From Streptomyces sp. XM83C (GTDB lineage Bacteria; Actinomycetota; Actinomycetes; Streptomycetales; Streptomycetaceae), in NCBI RefSeq assembly GCF_023072675.1, contig NZ_JALLGL010000010.1, forward strand, positions 1-45,547: a DNA stretch of 45,547 nucleotides, given 5' to 3'. Below are positions 1 to 7,831 of this stretch, one piece after another. Under the pieces are notes generated by a model. The model did not search any database, was not told the DNA's origin, and saw only the letters and a program-made list of their open reading frames with translations. The position numbers and the translations under genes are program-made. Position 1 is the first letter of the stretch, and the number at the start of each line of letters is the position of its first letter.

Positions 1-111
1 CCCCCGGACCCCACAGTCCTCCCCTCACCCGGCCCGGCTCACCGCGTACGCCCGCCCCGGGCTCACCGCACAGGCCAGGTGATGGGCCGCTTCGGAGCCG
101 GGAAAGACCGC

Positions 112-143
112 GCCGACCCGTCACCCAGCGGTGACGGGTCGGC
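112..143. terminator. Perfect 14-bp stem-loop, probable terminator
   Basis: Arms 112-125 and 130-143 are perfectly complementary around the 4-nt loop CAGC. There is no long T-tract, which is usual for Streptomyces terminators. It could end transcription from a gene left of the window, from the minus-strand genes to the right, or from both. Confidence 0.7.
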
Positions 144-244
144 GTGTCGGGGTCAGAGTTGACGCCGGCGGGCAGCACGGCCCCGGCCCGGTCGTGGGTC
201 GGCGGCCTTTCGCCCCGTCTTGGCGGGACGATCACTGCCGGGCA

Positions 245-266
245 TCACCGGGCGCTTCGCCGGTGA
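245..266 (-). terminator. Stem-loop after the small charged protein gene
   Basis: TCACCGG at 245-251 pairs with CCGGTGA at 260-266 around an 8-nt loop. It begins 25 bases downstream of the stop codon of the minus-strand gene ending at 292. Confidence 0.4.
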
Positions 267-291
267 GCCGGTCGATGCGCCGGACGCCCGC

Positions 292-489
292 TCAGGCCTC
301 GAAGTCCTGGTCGAAGCGCTCCTGCATGTCCTGTTCCTCGTCGCCGGGCCGGCGTCCGCGTTCCGGCTGCTGCCGGTCGGGACGCTCCTGGCCGCGCCGG
401 CCGGGGCGTTCGTCGCGCTCGCCCATCTTCTCCTTGGCCTGCTGCTGCCACTGCTCGGCCTGGTCCTGGAACTTGTCCTTCATGCCCAT
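292..489 (-). CDS. Small highly charged hydrophilic protein (65 aa)
   Basis: The 65-residue product is rich in Gln, Glu, Arg and Asp, with no hydrophobic segment and no Cys. It looks like a soluble, possibly disordered or helical, small stress-type protein of the kind common in Streptomyces. I do not recognise a named family. The ATG is preceded on the minus strand by AGGAG nine bases upstream, which supports this start. It lies 110 bases downstream of the SDR gene on the same strand and could be read from that operon or from its own promoter. Function is unknown. Confidence 0.7.
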   Translation of the reverse strand: MGMKDKFQDQAEQWQQQAKEKMGERDERPGRRGQERPDRQQPERGRRPGDEEQDMQERFDQDFEA

Positions 490-599
490 GTGGGTTCACT
501 CCTGTGGTGGGTGAGGTCGGCCCCCCGAAGACCGCCGGGTGGCGGCCTCGGCCGGGGCCTCCGTCAGACTCACACGGGCGGTGACCCACCGCATGTCGA

Positions 600-1493
600 T
601 CAGTCACGCTGGGTGGTTCGCGCGGTGCGCTCCCGCTCGTCGGCGGCGCCGCCCGCGCCCACCAGACCGGACCGCATGCCCTCCAGCCGCCCGGCGAACC
701 GCCGCATCTCCCGCTGCCCGACGGTGCCGATGAGCGCGGGCAGATAACCGCGCACGCCCTGCATGCCGCGCAGCCACCACTGCCCGTACACATGGGCGGA
801 GCGGCGTTCGATGCCGGCGACGATCCGGTCGACGGCCGGGCCCAGCGGGTACGTCTTGTTCGACGGCCACGGCAGCCGCTGCCTCAACTCCCGCATGACG
901 TCGTCCTGATCGGCGCCGCGCACCATGTCGGTGTCGGTCCACGACAGATAGGCGACGCCGACCCGCACGCCCCGGTGGCCCACCTCGGCGCGCAGGCTGT
1001 GCGCGTACGCCTCCACACCCGACTTCGACGCGCAGTACGCCGTCATCATCGGCGCCGGGGTGATCGCGGCGAGGGACGCGATCTGCAACAGATAGCCGCG
1101 GCTCTCCATGAGGACCGGCAGGAACGCGCGTGCCGTCACCGCCGACCCGACGAGGTTGACCTCGATGACCCGCCGCCACGCCTCGGGGTCGGAGTCGACG
1201 AACGGACCGCCCGTCGCCACACCGGCGTTGGCGACGACGATGTCCACCTTGCCGAAGCGTGCCTTGACCTCCTCGGCGACCCGCGTCATCGCCTCGTGGT
1301 CGGTGACGTCGGCGTGCCACTGGCCGCTCTCGCCGTGCAGCCGGTCGGCGACCTCCTTCAGCCGGTCCGGTTCCAGACCGACCAGCGCCACCGTCGCGCC
1401 GCGCGCGGACAGCTTGCGGGCGAGCAGCTCGCCGACGCCGCGTGCCGCGCCGGTGACGACCGCGACCCGGCCTTCCAGACTGACCCTGCTCAT
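600..1493 (-). CDS. Short-chain dehydrogenase/reductase
   Basis: The 297-aa product is a classical SDR. It has the NAD(P)-binding TGAARGVG motif at residues 14-21, NAG at 89-91, the structural Asn114 and the catalytic triad Ser140, Tyr153, Lys157 (YCASK). The C-terminal tail after about residue 200 is longer than in minimal SDRs and resembles the form found beside Baeyer-Villiger monooxygenases. Its ATG overlaps the stop of the upstream hydrolase by 4 bases (1490-1493), so the two are translationally coupled. It is the last gene of a three-gene operon: monooxygenase, hydrolase, SDR. The likely role is oxidation or reduction of an alcohol or ketone handled by that pathway; the substrate is unknown. 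Confidence 0.9.
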   Translation of the reverse strand: MSRVSLEGRVAVVTGAARGVGELLARKLSARGATVALVGLEPDRLKEVADRLHGESGQWHADVTDHEAMTRVAEEVKARFGKVDIVVANAGVATGGPFVDSDPEAWRRVIEVNLVGSAVTARAFLPVLMESRGYLLQIASLAAITPAPMMTAYCASKSGVEAYAHSLRAEVGHRGVRVGVAYLSWTDTDMVRGADQDDVMRELRQRLPWPSNKTYPLGPAVDRIVAGIERRSAHVYGQWWLRGMQGVRGYLPALIGTVGQREMRRFAGRLEGMRSGLVGAGGAADERERTARTTQRD

Positions 1494-2434
1494 GCGCCCT
1501 CCTTGACCTGTACGTCGCCCTGTACGTCCCCTGCCGTCACGTAGGTGGCGACGAGTCCCCGGATCTTGCCGGTGACCAGCTCGGGGGCCTCCACCGGTGT
1601 CATGTGCCCGATCCCCGGCAGCTCGGTCAGCCCCAGGCACTGCGGCAGGGCGCCGGCCAGCTCCCGCGCGTGGACAGGCGGTGTGAGCCGGTCCGCCGTA
1701 CCGGCGACGACCGCCACCGGCAGCGTGAGCCGCCGTACCCCCTGAGCCAGGTCGAGCGAGTCCAGCACCTGCGACCAGGCGTACCGGGCGCGGCGCGGGC
1801 AGGCGTGCACGATATGCGCGCACGCCTCCACCATGTGCGGCGCCGAACCGGGGCCCATGGTCCCGTACTTGAGAACCCGCATCCCGAGCGGCGTGACCGG
1901 GCCGAGGGGGGCGCGGGAGCCGAGGATCTGCCGGGTCAGCCAGGTCCGCACACGCCCCTCGCGCAGCGGTACGACGGTGGAGCGGGCCACCAGCCGGGTG
2001 GCGCCGGTGCTGCACAGCAGGACGGCCGCCGCGTGCTCGCGGAACGCGGGCCGTTCCGCCGCCGCCATCACCGTCATGCCGCCCATGGAGTGCCCGGCGA
2101 CCACCGCGCGCTCGCCGGGGGCGAGGGTCGCCTTCAGTACGGCTTCCAGGTCGTCGGCGAGGACGTCGGTGCTGCACGCGTCGCTCGCCGGGCTGCGGCC
2201 GTGGCCGCGCTGGTCGTAGGCGATGACCCGGTGGTCGGCGGCGAGTTCGCGGATCTGCGCCGCCCAGAAGGCGGTCGAGCAGGTCCAGCCGTGGGCGAGG
2301 ACGACCGCGGGCGCGTCCTCGGGGCCGTGCACCTCGACGTGGAGCGGGGCCCCGTCGGCGGAACGGGCGGTGAGGACGCGGGCCGGCTCGGGCGGGGCGT
2401 ACGGGCCGGACGTGACGTGGGCGCGGCGGCTCAT
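1490..2434 (-). CDS. Alpha/beta hydrolase of the monooxygenase operon
   Basis: The 314-aa product has an alpha/beta-hydrolase fold, with the oxyanion-hole segment HGW at 48-50, the nucleophile elbow GHSMGG with Ser116, and a late His in a GIGHMTP context. It overlaps the monooxygenase stop by 4 bases (2431-2434) and the SDR start by 4 bases, so the three proteins are made in a fixed order. In a Baeyer-Villiger context an esterase or lactonase would open the ester made by the monooxygenase; that is inference from the operon. The order monooxygenase-hydrolase-SDR recalls the mycobacterial mymA-lipR-Rv3085 set. Confidence 0.9.
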   Translation of the reverse strand: MSRRAHVTSGPYAPPEPARVLTARSADGAPLHVEVHGPEDAPAVVLAHGWTCSTAFWAAQIRELAADHRVIAYDQRGHGRSPASDACSTDVLADDLEAVLKATLAPGERAVVAGHSMGGMTVMAAAERPAFREHAAAVLLCSTGATRLVARSTVVPLREGRVRTWLTRQILGSRAPLGPVTPLGMRVLKYGTMGPGSAPHMVEACAHIVHACPRRARYAWSQVLDSLDLAQGVRRLTLPVAVVAGTADRLTPPVHARELAGALPQCLGLTELPGIGHMTPVEAPELVTGKIRGLVATYVTAGDVQGDVQVKEGA

Positions 2435-3960
2435 GCAGCGGCCTCCCGCGTCTTCGCGGCGGGCTCGCGCTCCGCGCCGTCCTTGCCGCCCGACGGCCGC
2501 AGCACCTGGTACTCCGCGAGGTCCACCCGCCGTGTGGCGCGCCGGAACTCACTCGTCGTACCGGGCCAGATGGTGGTGTTGCGGCCGCTGGCGTCGAGGT
2601 ACCAGCTGGTGCAGCCGCCGGTGTTCCACACGGTGCGCTTCATCCGCTCCTGCACCCGCCGGTTCCAGGCGTGCACGGCGCTGGGCCGGGCGTCGAGGGC
2701 GGCACGGCCGCCGAGGACGTCGAGCTGGCGCAGATAGTCGGCCATGTAGTTCAGCTGGGACTCGATCATCAGGATCATGGAGGAGTTCCCGAGGCCCGTG
2801 TTGGGCCCGATGATCGTCATCCAGTTGGGGAAGCCGGCCGCGGCGGCGCCGCGCAGCGCCTGCATGCCGTCCTTCCAGTGCTCGGCGAGGGTGCGCCCGT
2901 CGGCGCCGACGACCCGCTCGGCGATCGGCATGTCCGTGACGTGGAAGCCGGTGCCGAAGACGATCGCGTCGACCTCGGCCTCGGTGCCGTCGGCGGCGAC
3001 CAGGGTGGAGCCGCGGACCTCGGTGAGGCCGCTCGCGACGACGTCCACGTTGGGCTGCGCCAGCGCCGGATAGTAGGTGCTGGACAGCAGGATGCGCTTG
3101 CAGCCGATGCGGTAGTCGGGGGTGAGCTTGGCGCGCAGGGCCGGGTCCTTGATGGCGCGGGCCATGTTGCGCTTGGCGAGCTGTTCGACGAAGCCCAGCT
3201 CGTTGGGGTGCTTGGTGAAGGCCTGCACCTGGAGTTCGCGGATGCCCCACAGCAGTCCGCGGCGTGCCTTGGCGGTGACGGGCAGCGTCCGGTGCAGGCG
3301 CCGCTCCAGGCCGCTGATCTCCCGGTCGATGCGGGGCATCACCCACGCCGGGGTGCGCTGGAAGAGGGTGAGACGGCCGACCTTCGGCTGGATCGACGGC
3401 ACGATCTGGATGGCGGAGGCGCCGGTGCCGATGACGGCGACGCACTTGCCGGTGAGGTCGTAGTCGTGGTCCCAGCGGGCCGAGTGGAAGACCTTGCCGG
3501 GGAAGGAGTCCAGGCCGGGGATGTCCGGGATCTTCGGGTCGGACAGCGGCCCGGTCGCGGAGACGACGACGTCGGCGGTGAGGTCCCCGGCGGTGGTCTC
3601 GATGCGCCAGCGCAGCCCGTCGCCGTCCCAGGTCATGCGCTTGACCTCGGAGTCGAAGCGGATGTGCGGGCGCAGCCCGAAGGTGTCGGTGACGTGCTCC
3701 AGATAGGCGCGGATGTGCTCCTGGCCGGAGAAGGTGCGCGGCCAGTCCGGGTTGGGCGCGAAGGAGAACGAGTACAGGTGGGACGGTACGTCGCAGGCGC
3801 AGCCCGGGTAGCTGTTGTCCCGCCAGGTGCCGCCTACGCTGCTCGCCCGTTCCAGTACGACGAAGTCCGTGATCCCCTCGCGGCGCAGCCGCACGGCGGC
3901 GCCCAGTCCGCCGAACCCGGACCCGATCACCGCCACCCGTACATGCTCGTGCTCAGCCAT
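2431..3960 (-). CDS. Flavin-containing (Baeyer-Villiger-type) monooxygenase
   Basis: The 509-aa product has an FAD Rossmann motif GSGFGG at residues 13-18, the Baeyer-Villiger fingerprint FPGKVFHSARW at 153-163 and a second nucleotide-binding motif GTGASA at 178-183. These mark an FAD- and NADPH-dependent class B monooxygenase that inserts oxygen next to a carbonyl. The frame opens 51 bases earlier, but the ATG at 3960 (MAEHEHVRV) puts the flavin motif at the usual distance and leaves the upstream palindrome free. It is the first gene of the operon with the hydrolase and SDR and is divergent from a MerR regulator. The substrate cannot be read from sequence; long-chain or cyclic ketones are possible. 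Confidence 0.92.
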   Translation of the reverse strand: MAEHEHVRVAVIGSGFGGLGAAVRLRREGITDFVVLERASSVGGTWRDNSYPGCACDVPSHLYSFSFAPNPDWPRTFSGQEHIRAYLEHVTDTFGLRPHIRFDSEVKRMTWDGDGLRWRIETTAGDLTADVVVSATGPLSDPKIPDIPGLDSFPGKVFHSARWDHDYDLTGKCVAVIGTGASAIQIVPSIQPKVGRLTLFQRTPAWVMPRIDREISGLERRLHRTLPVTAKARRGLLWGIRELQVQAFTKHPNELGFVEQLAKRNMARAIKDPALRAKLTPDYRIGCKRILLSSTYYPALAQPNVDVVASGLTEVRGSTLVAADGTEAEVDAIVFGTGFHVTDMPIAERVVGADGRTLAEHWKDGMQALRGAAAAGFPNWMTIIGPNTGLGNSSMILMIESQLNYMADYLRQLDVLGGRAALDARPSAVHAWNRRVQERMKRTVWNTGGCTSWYLDASGRNTTIWPGTTSEFRRATRRVDLAEYQVLRPSGGKDGAEREPAAKTREAAA

Positions 3961-3992
3961 GCCGAAGCCCCTTCGACGTCCCTCCGAAACCA

Positions 3993-4010
3993 TGCCAGTG
4001 AACACTGGCA
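3993..4010. promoter_or_regulatory. Perfect 18-bp palindrome, probable operator
   Basis: TGCCAGTG-AA-CACTGGCA is an exact inverted repeat with a 2-bp centre. It lies 33 bases upstream of the monooxygenase ATG and 85 bases upstream of the divergent merR gene. It is the obvious binding site for the MerR-family product or another dimeric regulator of the operon. The identity of the binding protein is inference. Confidence 0.65.
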
Positions 4011-4094
4011 CAATGGGGAGCGTAGAGGCTCGGCGTACCGATGGGTAGGGGGCGGGCGGGGAAAGTTACCGGCGGTACAACATAGGCTCCTCCC

Positions 4095-4796
4095 GTGGCA
4101 GACGAACCCGACCGGACGCCGGAGCAGCACACGGGCAAGCGCGAGTACCGCATGGAGGAGCTGGCGCGGCTGGCCGGCATCACGGTGCGCACCCTGCGCT
4201 TCTACCGCGAGCGCAAACTGCTCCCGCCGCCCCGCCGCGAGGGCCGTATCGCCTGGTACGACGACCACCACCTGGCCCGGCTGCGCACCATCGCCGCGCT
4301 GCTGGAACGCGGCCACACCCTGAACGGCATCGCCGAACTCGCCGAGGCCCTGGAATCCGGCCGCGATGTCGCCGACCTGCTGGGCGTCGGCACCCCCACC
4401 GAGGAGGAGCCGGTCCGCCTCACCCCCGAGGAACTCGCCGCCCGCTTCGAGGGCGAGGTCACCCCGGAGAACCTGGCCGCCGCGATGGAGCTGGGCTACC
4501 TCGGCACCGACGGCGACCAGATCGTGCACATCAGCAGGCGCCTGCTCGACGTCTCCTCCGCCCTGGTCCGCGAGGGCATCCCCCTCGCCGAGGTCCTCGC
4601 GGCGGGCGCCCGCGTCCGCGCCCACGTCGACGACCTCGCCGAGATGTTCGCGGCCCTGATCCTCCGCCACGGCACGGAAGCCGACCTGCAACGCCTGCGC
4701 CCGCTGGCGCGGAGCGTGGTGGAGGCGGAACTGTCACTGGCCCTGGACAGGCGCCTGCGGAAGGACAAGGAACCGGAGAACGAACAGCAGGTTTGA
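4095..4796 (+). CDS. MerR-family transcriptional regulator
   Basis: The 233-aa protein begins at GTG. A MerR winged helix-turn-helix spans about residues 17-85 (YRMEELARLAGITVRTLRFY, then a typical wing and LNGIAELAE). A longer C-terminal region of about 140 residues has no Cys cluster, so it probably does not sense metal. It may bind an organic ligand or act as a dimerisation and sensor domain. It is divergent from the monooxygenase operon, with a perfect palindrome between them, so it likely controls that operon. Its stop lies 7 bases from the convergent gntR gene. Confidence 0.9.
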   Translation: MADEPDRTPEQHTGKREYRMEELARLAGITVRTLRFYRERKLLPPPRREGRIAWYDDHHLARLRTIAALLERGHTLNGIAELAEALESGRDVADLLGVGTPTEEEPVRLTPEELAARFEGEVTPENLAAAMELGYLGTDGDQIVHISRRLLDVSSALVREGIPLAEVLAAGARVRAHVDDLAEMFAALILRHGTEADLQRLRPLARSVVEAELSLALDRRLRKDKEPENEQQV

Positions 4797-4803
4797 CGCC
4801 CGC

Positions 4804-5067
4804 TCACACGTCGTCACGCCGGACGAACGACCCACGCCCCGGCACCGTGTGGATCAGCCCACGCTCCCGCAGCACGGACAACGCACGCTGCACGGTCGAC
4901 GCCCCGGCGGAATACTCCCGCCGCAACTCCAGCTCCGACGGCACGCGCCCGGTGAGCACACCCCTGGCGATGTCCTCGGCGATGTGGTCGGCGATCTGCT
5001 GATACGGGTGCCGGGGGTCGTCCGGGTCGATTGGGCGCTCCATGAGGCCATGCTGTGCCCGCTTCAC
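4804..5067 (-). CDS. Short GntR-family DNA-binding protein
   Basis: The 87-aa product is almost only the GntR winged helix: YQQIADHIAEDIARG, then PSELELRREYSAGASTVQRA and a GLIHTVPGRGSFV end. It has no ligand-binding domain. The longest reading starts with GTG at 5067; an in-frame ATG at 5043 is possible. It lies just downstream of a second gntR of the same size. Solo GntR heads of this kind are common near integrated or remnant mobile elements in Streptomyces, but no integrase or replication gene is visible here. Confidence 0.85.
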   Translation of the reverse strand: MKRAQHGLMERPIDPDDPRHPYQQIADHIAEDIARGVLTGRVPSELELRREYSAGASTVQRALSVLRERGLIHTVPGRGSFVRRDDV

Positions 5068-5134
5068 ACCCGTGCGCCATGGTGCGACCTAGTGTGTGGG
5101 GTCGGCGGCTGCAAGCCGCACTCACGCAAGCCGT

Positions 5135-5404
5135 TTACACGCCCTCGCCAGGGTCCCCCGTGGACTGTGGCGGGGGCGTTCTTGCGTTCCCCGGGCCGAC
5201 CGCGAACGACCCCTTGGAGGGCAGGGTCTCGATGAGCCCCCGCTCGCGGAGGTCGCGCAGCGCGCGCCGGACGGTCCGGTCGGCGACTCCGTACTCCTGC
5301 GCAAGACGCAGGATGCCGGGGAGCGCACCGCCCTCCGGGATGCGCCCAGTCCTGATGTCCCGCTCGATCTCGCGAGCAACTCGCTCCCACTCGTACTCAG
5401 CCAC
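5135..5404 (-). CDS. Short GntR-family DNA-binding protein, second copy
   Basis: The 89-aa product is again a bare GntR winged helix (WERVAREIERDIRTGRIPEG, VADRTVRRALRDLRERG, SKGSFAVGP). It is related to its neighbour at 4804-5067 but clearly different in sequence, so this is not a recent duplication. Four 10-bp direct repeats lie 43-82 bases upstream, between this gene and a divergent damaged ORF, and are a likely binding array. Its own control and that of the divergent ORF are inference from position. Confidence 0.85.
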   Translation of the reverse strand: MAEYEWERVAREIERDIRTGRIPEGGALPGILRLAQEYGVADRTVRRALRDLRERGLIETLPSKGSFAVGPGNARTPPPQSTGDPGEGV

Positions 5405-5446
5405 ACGAGCAGCTTTGCGCGGCGTACCAGCGGCGGCATCGGCAGA

Positions 5447-5486
5447 CCATGGTGCACCGTGGCCGTCCGTGGCATACCGTGGTACA
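5447..5486. repeat. Four tandem 10-bp CC(A/G)TGG repeats, probable operator array
   Basis: CCATGG, CCGTGG, CCGTGG and CCGTGG begin at 5447, 5457, 5467 and 5477, exactly 10 bases apart, each followed by four variable bases. The 10-bp phase puts every copy on the same face of the helix. A single CCATGGTGC copy also occurs at 5077-5085, in front of the other gntR gene. The array lies between gntR at 5404 and the divergent small ORF. Confidence 0.6.
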
Positions 5487-5765
5487 TGACATAGGTACCC
5501 CGGCGACGCGGCGAACGTCCCGGGGGCGGCTCGAAGCCGCCGACGTTCCGGAGGGGGTCCGCTGGATCAGGAAGAACCGCCTCGGCCCCCTGGTCGCCTC
5601 GGTCGACCTGTGGCAGCACTCCGGCGACGACGGCGGCCCGCGCTGGGGCGCGATGTGCCTGACCCACGGCACCACCGCCCGCCACGAGACCCACCGCGAC
5701 GCGTGGAAGACCCTCCCGAAGTCGAAGAGCGGTGCGAGGGCTGCCGCGACGTGGTCAACCGCTGA
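5449..5765 (+). pseudogene. Small zinc-ribbon-like protein, apparently frameshifted
   Basis: One frame reads a Streptomyces-like small-protein sequence: VRWIRKNRLGPLVASVDLWQ, then GGPRWGAMCLTHGT and HETHRDAWKTLP. At about 5713-5718 that frame loses sense, and the frame starting at gaa 5718 continues with EVEERCEGCRDVVNR and a stop at 5763-5765. Joining the two gives a protein with Cys and His in MCLTHG and a terminal CxxC, a plausible zinc ribbon. One C missing from the run at 5715-5717 would explain the break. It may be a real mutation or a sequencing error. The start is uncertain because ATG 5449 and GTG 5452/5479 lie inside the repeat array. Function is unknown. Confidence 0.5.
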
Positions 5766-5810
5766 ACCACTCCACCTCGACGCCCCGGCCGCCATGGTCG
5801 GGGCGTTTCG

Positions 5811-6623
5811 TCATACCCGGCCGGTGTCGAACACGGCAGTCACGGGGGCGTGGTCCGACCACCGTTCAGCGTGTGACGCGGGGCGTTCGACGTACGCCTT
5901 CACCGCGCGGTCCGCGATGCCAGGCGTTGTGCACATCAGATCGATCCGCCAGCCCGAGTCGTTGTCGAAGGCGCGGCCCCGGTACGACCACCAGGTGTAC
6001 GGGCCCGTCGCATCCGGGTGCAGGGCGCGGACCACGTCGACGTACCCGCCGTCGGACGGGTCGAGGACGCGGGAGAGCCAGGCCCGCTCCTCGGGGAGGA
6101 AGCCGGAGTTCTTCTGGTTGGCGCGCCAGTTCTTCAGGTCGGCCTCGCGGTGGGCGATGTTCCAGTCGCCGCAGACCAGCACCTCGCGGCCGTCGGCAGC
6201 GGCCTTCTCGCGGAGGGTCTTGAGGTGGGCGAGGAACTCGTCCATGAAGCGGATCTTCTCGTCCTGCCGGTCGGTGCCGACCTCCCCGGACGGCAGATAG
6301 AGGGAGGCGACGGTCACACCGGGCAGGTCGGCCTCGACGTAACGTCCGCTGCCGTCGAACTCGGCGGAGCCGAAGCCGACGCGGACGCGGTCGGGTTCGC
6401 GGCGGGTGTAGAGGGAGACGCCGGCGCGGCCCTTCGCGGCGGCCGGGGCGTGCACCACATGCCAGCCCTCCGGGGCGCGGACGGGCTCGGGCAACTGCTG
6501 AGGCTCGGCGCGCACCTCCTGAAGGCACAGCACGTCGGCGCTCGTGCCGGCGAGCCATTCCACGAAGCCCTTCTTCGCGGCGGCCCGCAGCCCGTTCACA
6601 TTCACAGAGGTCACAGTGAGCAC
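5811..6623 (-). CDS. xthA: Exodeoxyribonuclease III
   Basis: The 270-aa protein belongs to the exonuclease III/AP endonuclease family of the endonuclease-exonuclease-phosphatase fold. Visible motifs are SVNVNGLRAA near the start, LQEVRAEP with the metal-binding Glu, GDWNIAHREADLKNW with catalytic Asp and Asn, and the terminal WSDHAPV with the catalytic His. It removes abasic sites and 3' blocks during base excision repair in the cytoplasm. The frame extends much further upstream, but homology begins at the GTG at 6623. It is monocistronic and unrelated to its neighbours. Confidence 0.92.
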   Translation of the reverse strand: MLTVTSVNVNGLRAAAKKGFVEWLAGTSADVLCLQEVRAEPQQLPEPVRAPEGWHVVHAPAAAKGRAGVSLYTRREPDRVRVGFGSAEFDGSGRYVEADLPGVTVASLYLPSGEVGTDRQDEKIRFMDEFLAHLKTLREKAAADGREVLVCGDWNIAHREADLKNWRANQKNSGFLPEERAWLSRVLDPSDGGYVDVVRALHPDATGPYTWWSYRGRAFDNDSGWRIDLMCTTPGIADRAVKAYVERPASHAERWSDHAPVTAVFDTGRV

Positions 6624-6695
6624 CAGGGCACGATACCGGCACACTGGACGGCGTCCGCTGTTCGCCCGCGCCCCCACAGGCCGCATACACATACG

Positions 6696-7181
6696 ATGAG
6701 CCGCATGAACATTCGCCGAGTCGCCTTCGACCACCCCGACGCCGCCAAGCTCAACGACGAGGTGCAGGCCGAGTACCACGTCCGCTACGGCGACGGCGGC
6801 GACGCCACCCCCTTGGACCCGGCCGACTTCGACCCGCCGAACGGCATCTACCTCATCGCCTACGACGAGACCGGCCGGCCCGTCGCCACCGGCGGCTGGC
6901 GGCGCCAGGACAAGAACGACGAGGGCAACGAGGACGGCGACGCCGAGCTGAAGCGCATGTTCGTGGTGGCCGACATGCGCGGCCGGGGCCTGGCCCGGCG
7001 CATCCTCGCCGCGCTGGAGGACGACGCCCGCGCGGCGGGCCGTACCCGCATGGTGCTGGAGACCGGCACGAAGCAGCCCGAGGCGATAGCCCTGTACACG
7101 TCCTGCGGCTACGAGCCGTGCAAGAAGTTCGGCTACTACCGGGACCACCCCGAGAGCCTCTGCTACGCCAAGGCCCTCTGA
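6696..7181 (+). CDS. GNAT-family N-acetyltransferase
   Basis: The 161-aa protein has the GNAT acetyl-CoA loop in RMFVVADMRGRGLARRIL (pattern R/Q-x-x-G-x-G/A) and the late strand with ALYTSCGYEPC. The ATG at 6696 is close to the upstream sequence and has no clear Shine-Dalgarno; ATG 6705 is an alternative, giving MNIRRVAF. The acceptor is unknown. It converges on the methyltransferase gene, with only 12 bases between stops. Confidence 0.85.
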   Translation: MSRMNIRRVAFDHPDAAKLNDEVQAEYHVRYGDGGDATPLDPADFDPPNGIYLIAYDETGRPVATGGWRRQDKNDEGNEDGDAELKRMFVVADMRGRGLARRILAALEDDARAAGRTRMVLETGTKQPEAIALYTSCGYEPCKKFGYYRDHPESLCYAKAL

Positions 7182-7193
7182 CCCGCGCGGCGG

Positions 7194-7778
7194 TCAGCCC
7201 TCCTTGAGGATCACCAGCTCGCCCTTGCCGACGGGCAGCAGCGAGCTGACGCACCCCTCGGTCCCCTCCACGAGCCGTACGAAATCCTTCAGTTCGTCGG
7301 CGTGGGAGACCGCGTTGTCGACGACGAGCAGCCGGCCCGGCCGCAGCACCCTCCACAGGTCGGGCCACCAGCCGGCGTACTCCCCGCGCTCGCTGTCCAG
7401 GAACACGAAGTCGTACGCGCCGGACGCGCTGGACGCGAGGAACTCCCCCGCGTCCCCGGCGATCTGCCGGATGCGCGGGGCGAGACCGGAGCGCCGGAAG
7501 TTCTCCTCGGCCATGGCCCGCTTGTGCGGGGCGCGTTCGACGGTCGTGACGTGTCCTTCGGCGCCGACGGCGTGGGCCAGCCACAGCGTCGAGTAGCCGT
7601 TGGAGGTGCCGACCTCCAGGACGTCACGGCAGCGCCCGTTGCGCAGCAGGACGGTCAGCAGCACCCCCGTGTCGTGGGTGATGTTCAGCATCCTGCGGTC
7701 GCGTTCGGCGGTCGCCCGGTCGTTGGCCTCGCCGAACTCCTCCAGCTCGCGCAGCAGCTCGGCCAGTTCGCGTTCCAT
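7194..7778 (-). CDS. Class I SAM-dependent O-methyltransferase-like protein
   Basis: The 194-aa protein (ATG 7778; GTG 7838 possible) resembles the catechol-type O-methyltransferase family. It has SAM motif I in VLEVGTSNGYST at about 53-64, an acidic strand end in TTVERAP, and the metal/substrate region FVFLDSERGEYAGWWP followed by VVDNAVSH. It is last in a tightly packed minus-strand operon behind the TauE permease, cupin, FAD oxidoreductase, aminotransferase and diiron oxygenase. This makes it a candidate tailoring methyltransferase. The sequence does not show the acceptor. Confidence 0.85.
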   Translation of the reverse strand: MERELAELLRELEEFGEANDRATAERDRRMLNITHDTGVLLTVLLRNGRCRDVLEVGTSNGYSTLWLAHAVGAEGHVTTVERAPHKRAMAEENFRRSGLAPRIRQIAGDAGEFLASSASGAYDFVFLDSERGEYAGWWPDLWRVLRPGRLLVVDNAVSHADELKDFVRLVEGTEGCVSSLLPVGKGELVILKEG

Positions 7779-7831
7779 GTCGTCGTCGTTTCCTTCCGGC
7801 GCCGTGCGGCGCCCGTGCCCGCCCACGTCGG

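Larger units (their letters stand above)
1..291. other. Non-coding left edge with two hairpins
   Basis: I see no convincing gene here. The stretch holds two strong stem-loops, annotated separately, that look like transcription terminators. Codon bias in the open frames crossing it is poor, and those frames run antisense to the small protein gene that follows. Confidence 0.5.

Noticed and set aside
44..291. A small gene at the left edge on the plus strand
   Set aside because: The open frames cross a strong terminator hairpin, are antisense to the small protein gene and show no family features.
5447..5486. A short CRISPR array
   Set aside because: Units are 10 bp with 4-bp variable parts, far too short for repeat-spacer structure, and no cas genes are present.
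4804..5765. A complete integrative element with GntR regulators
   Set aside because: Only regulator-like genes and a damaged small ORF are present. There is no integrase, excisionase, replication or transfer gene, so at most it is a remnant.
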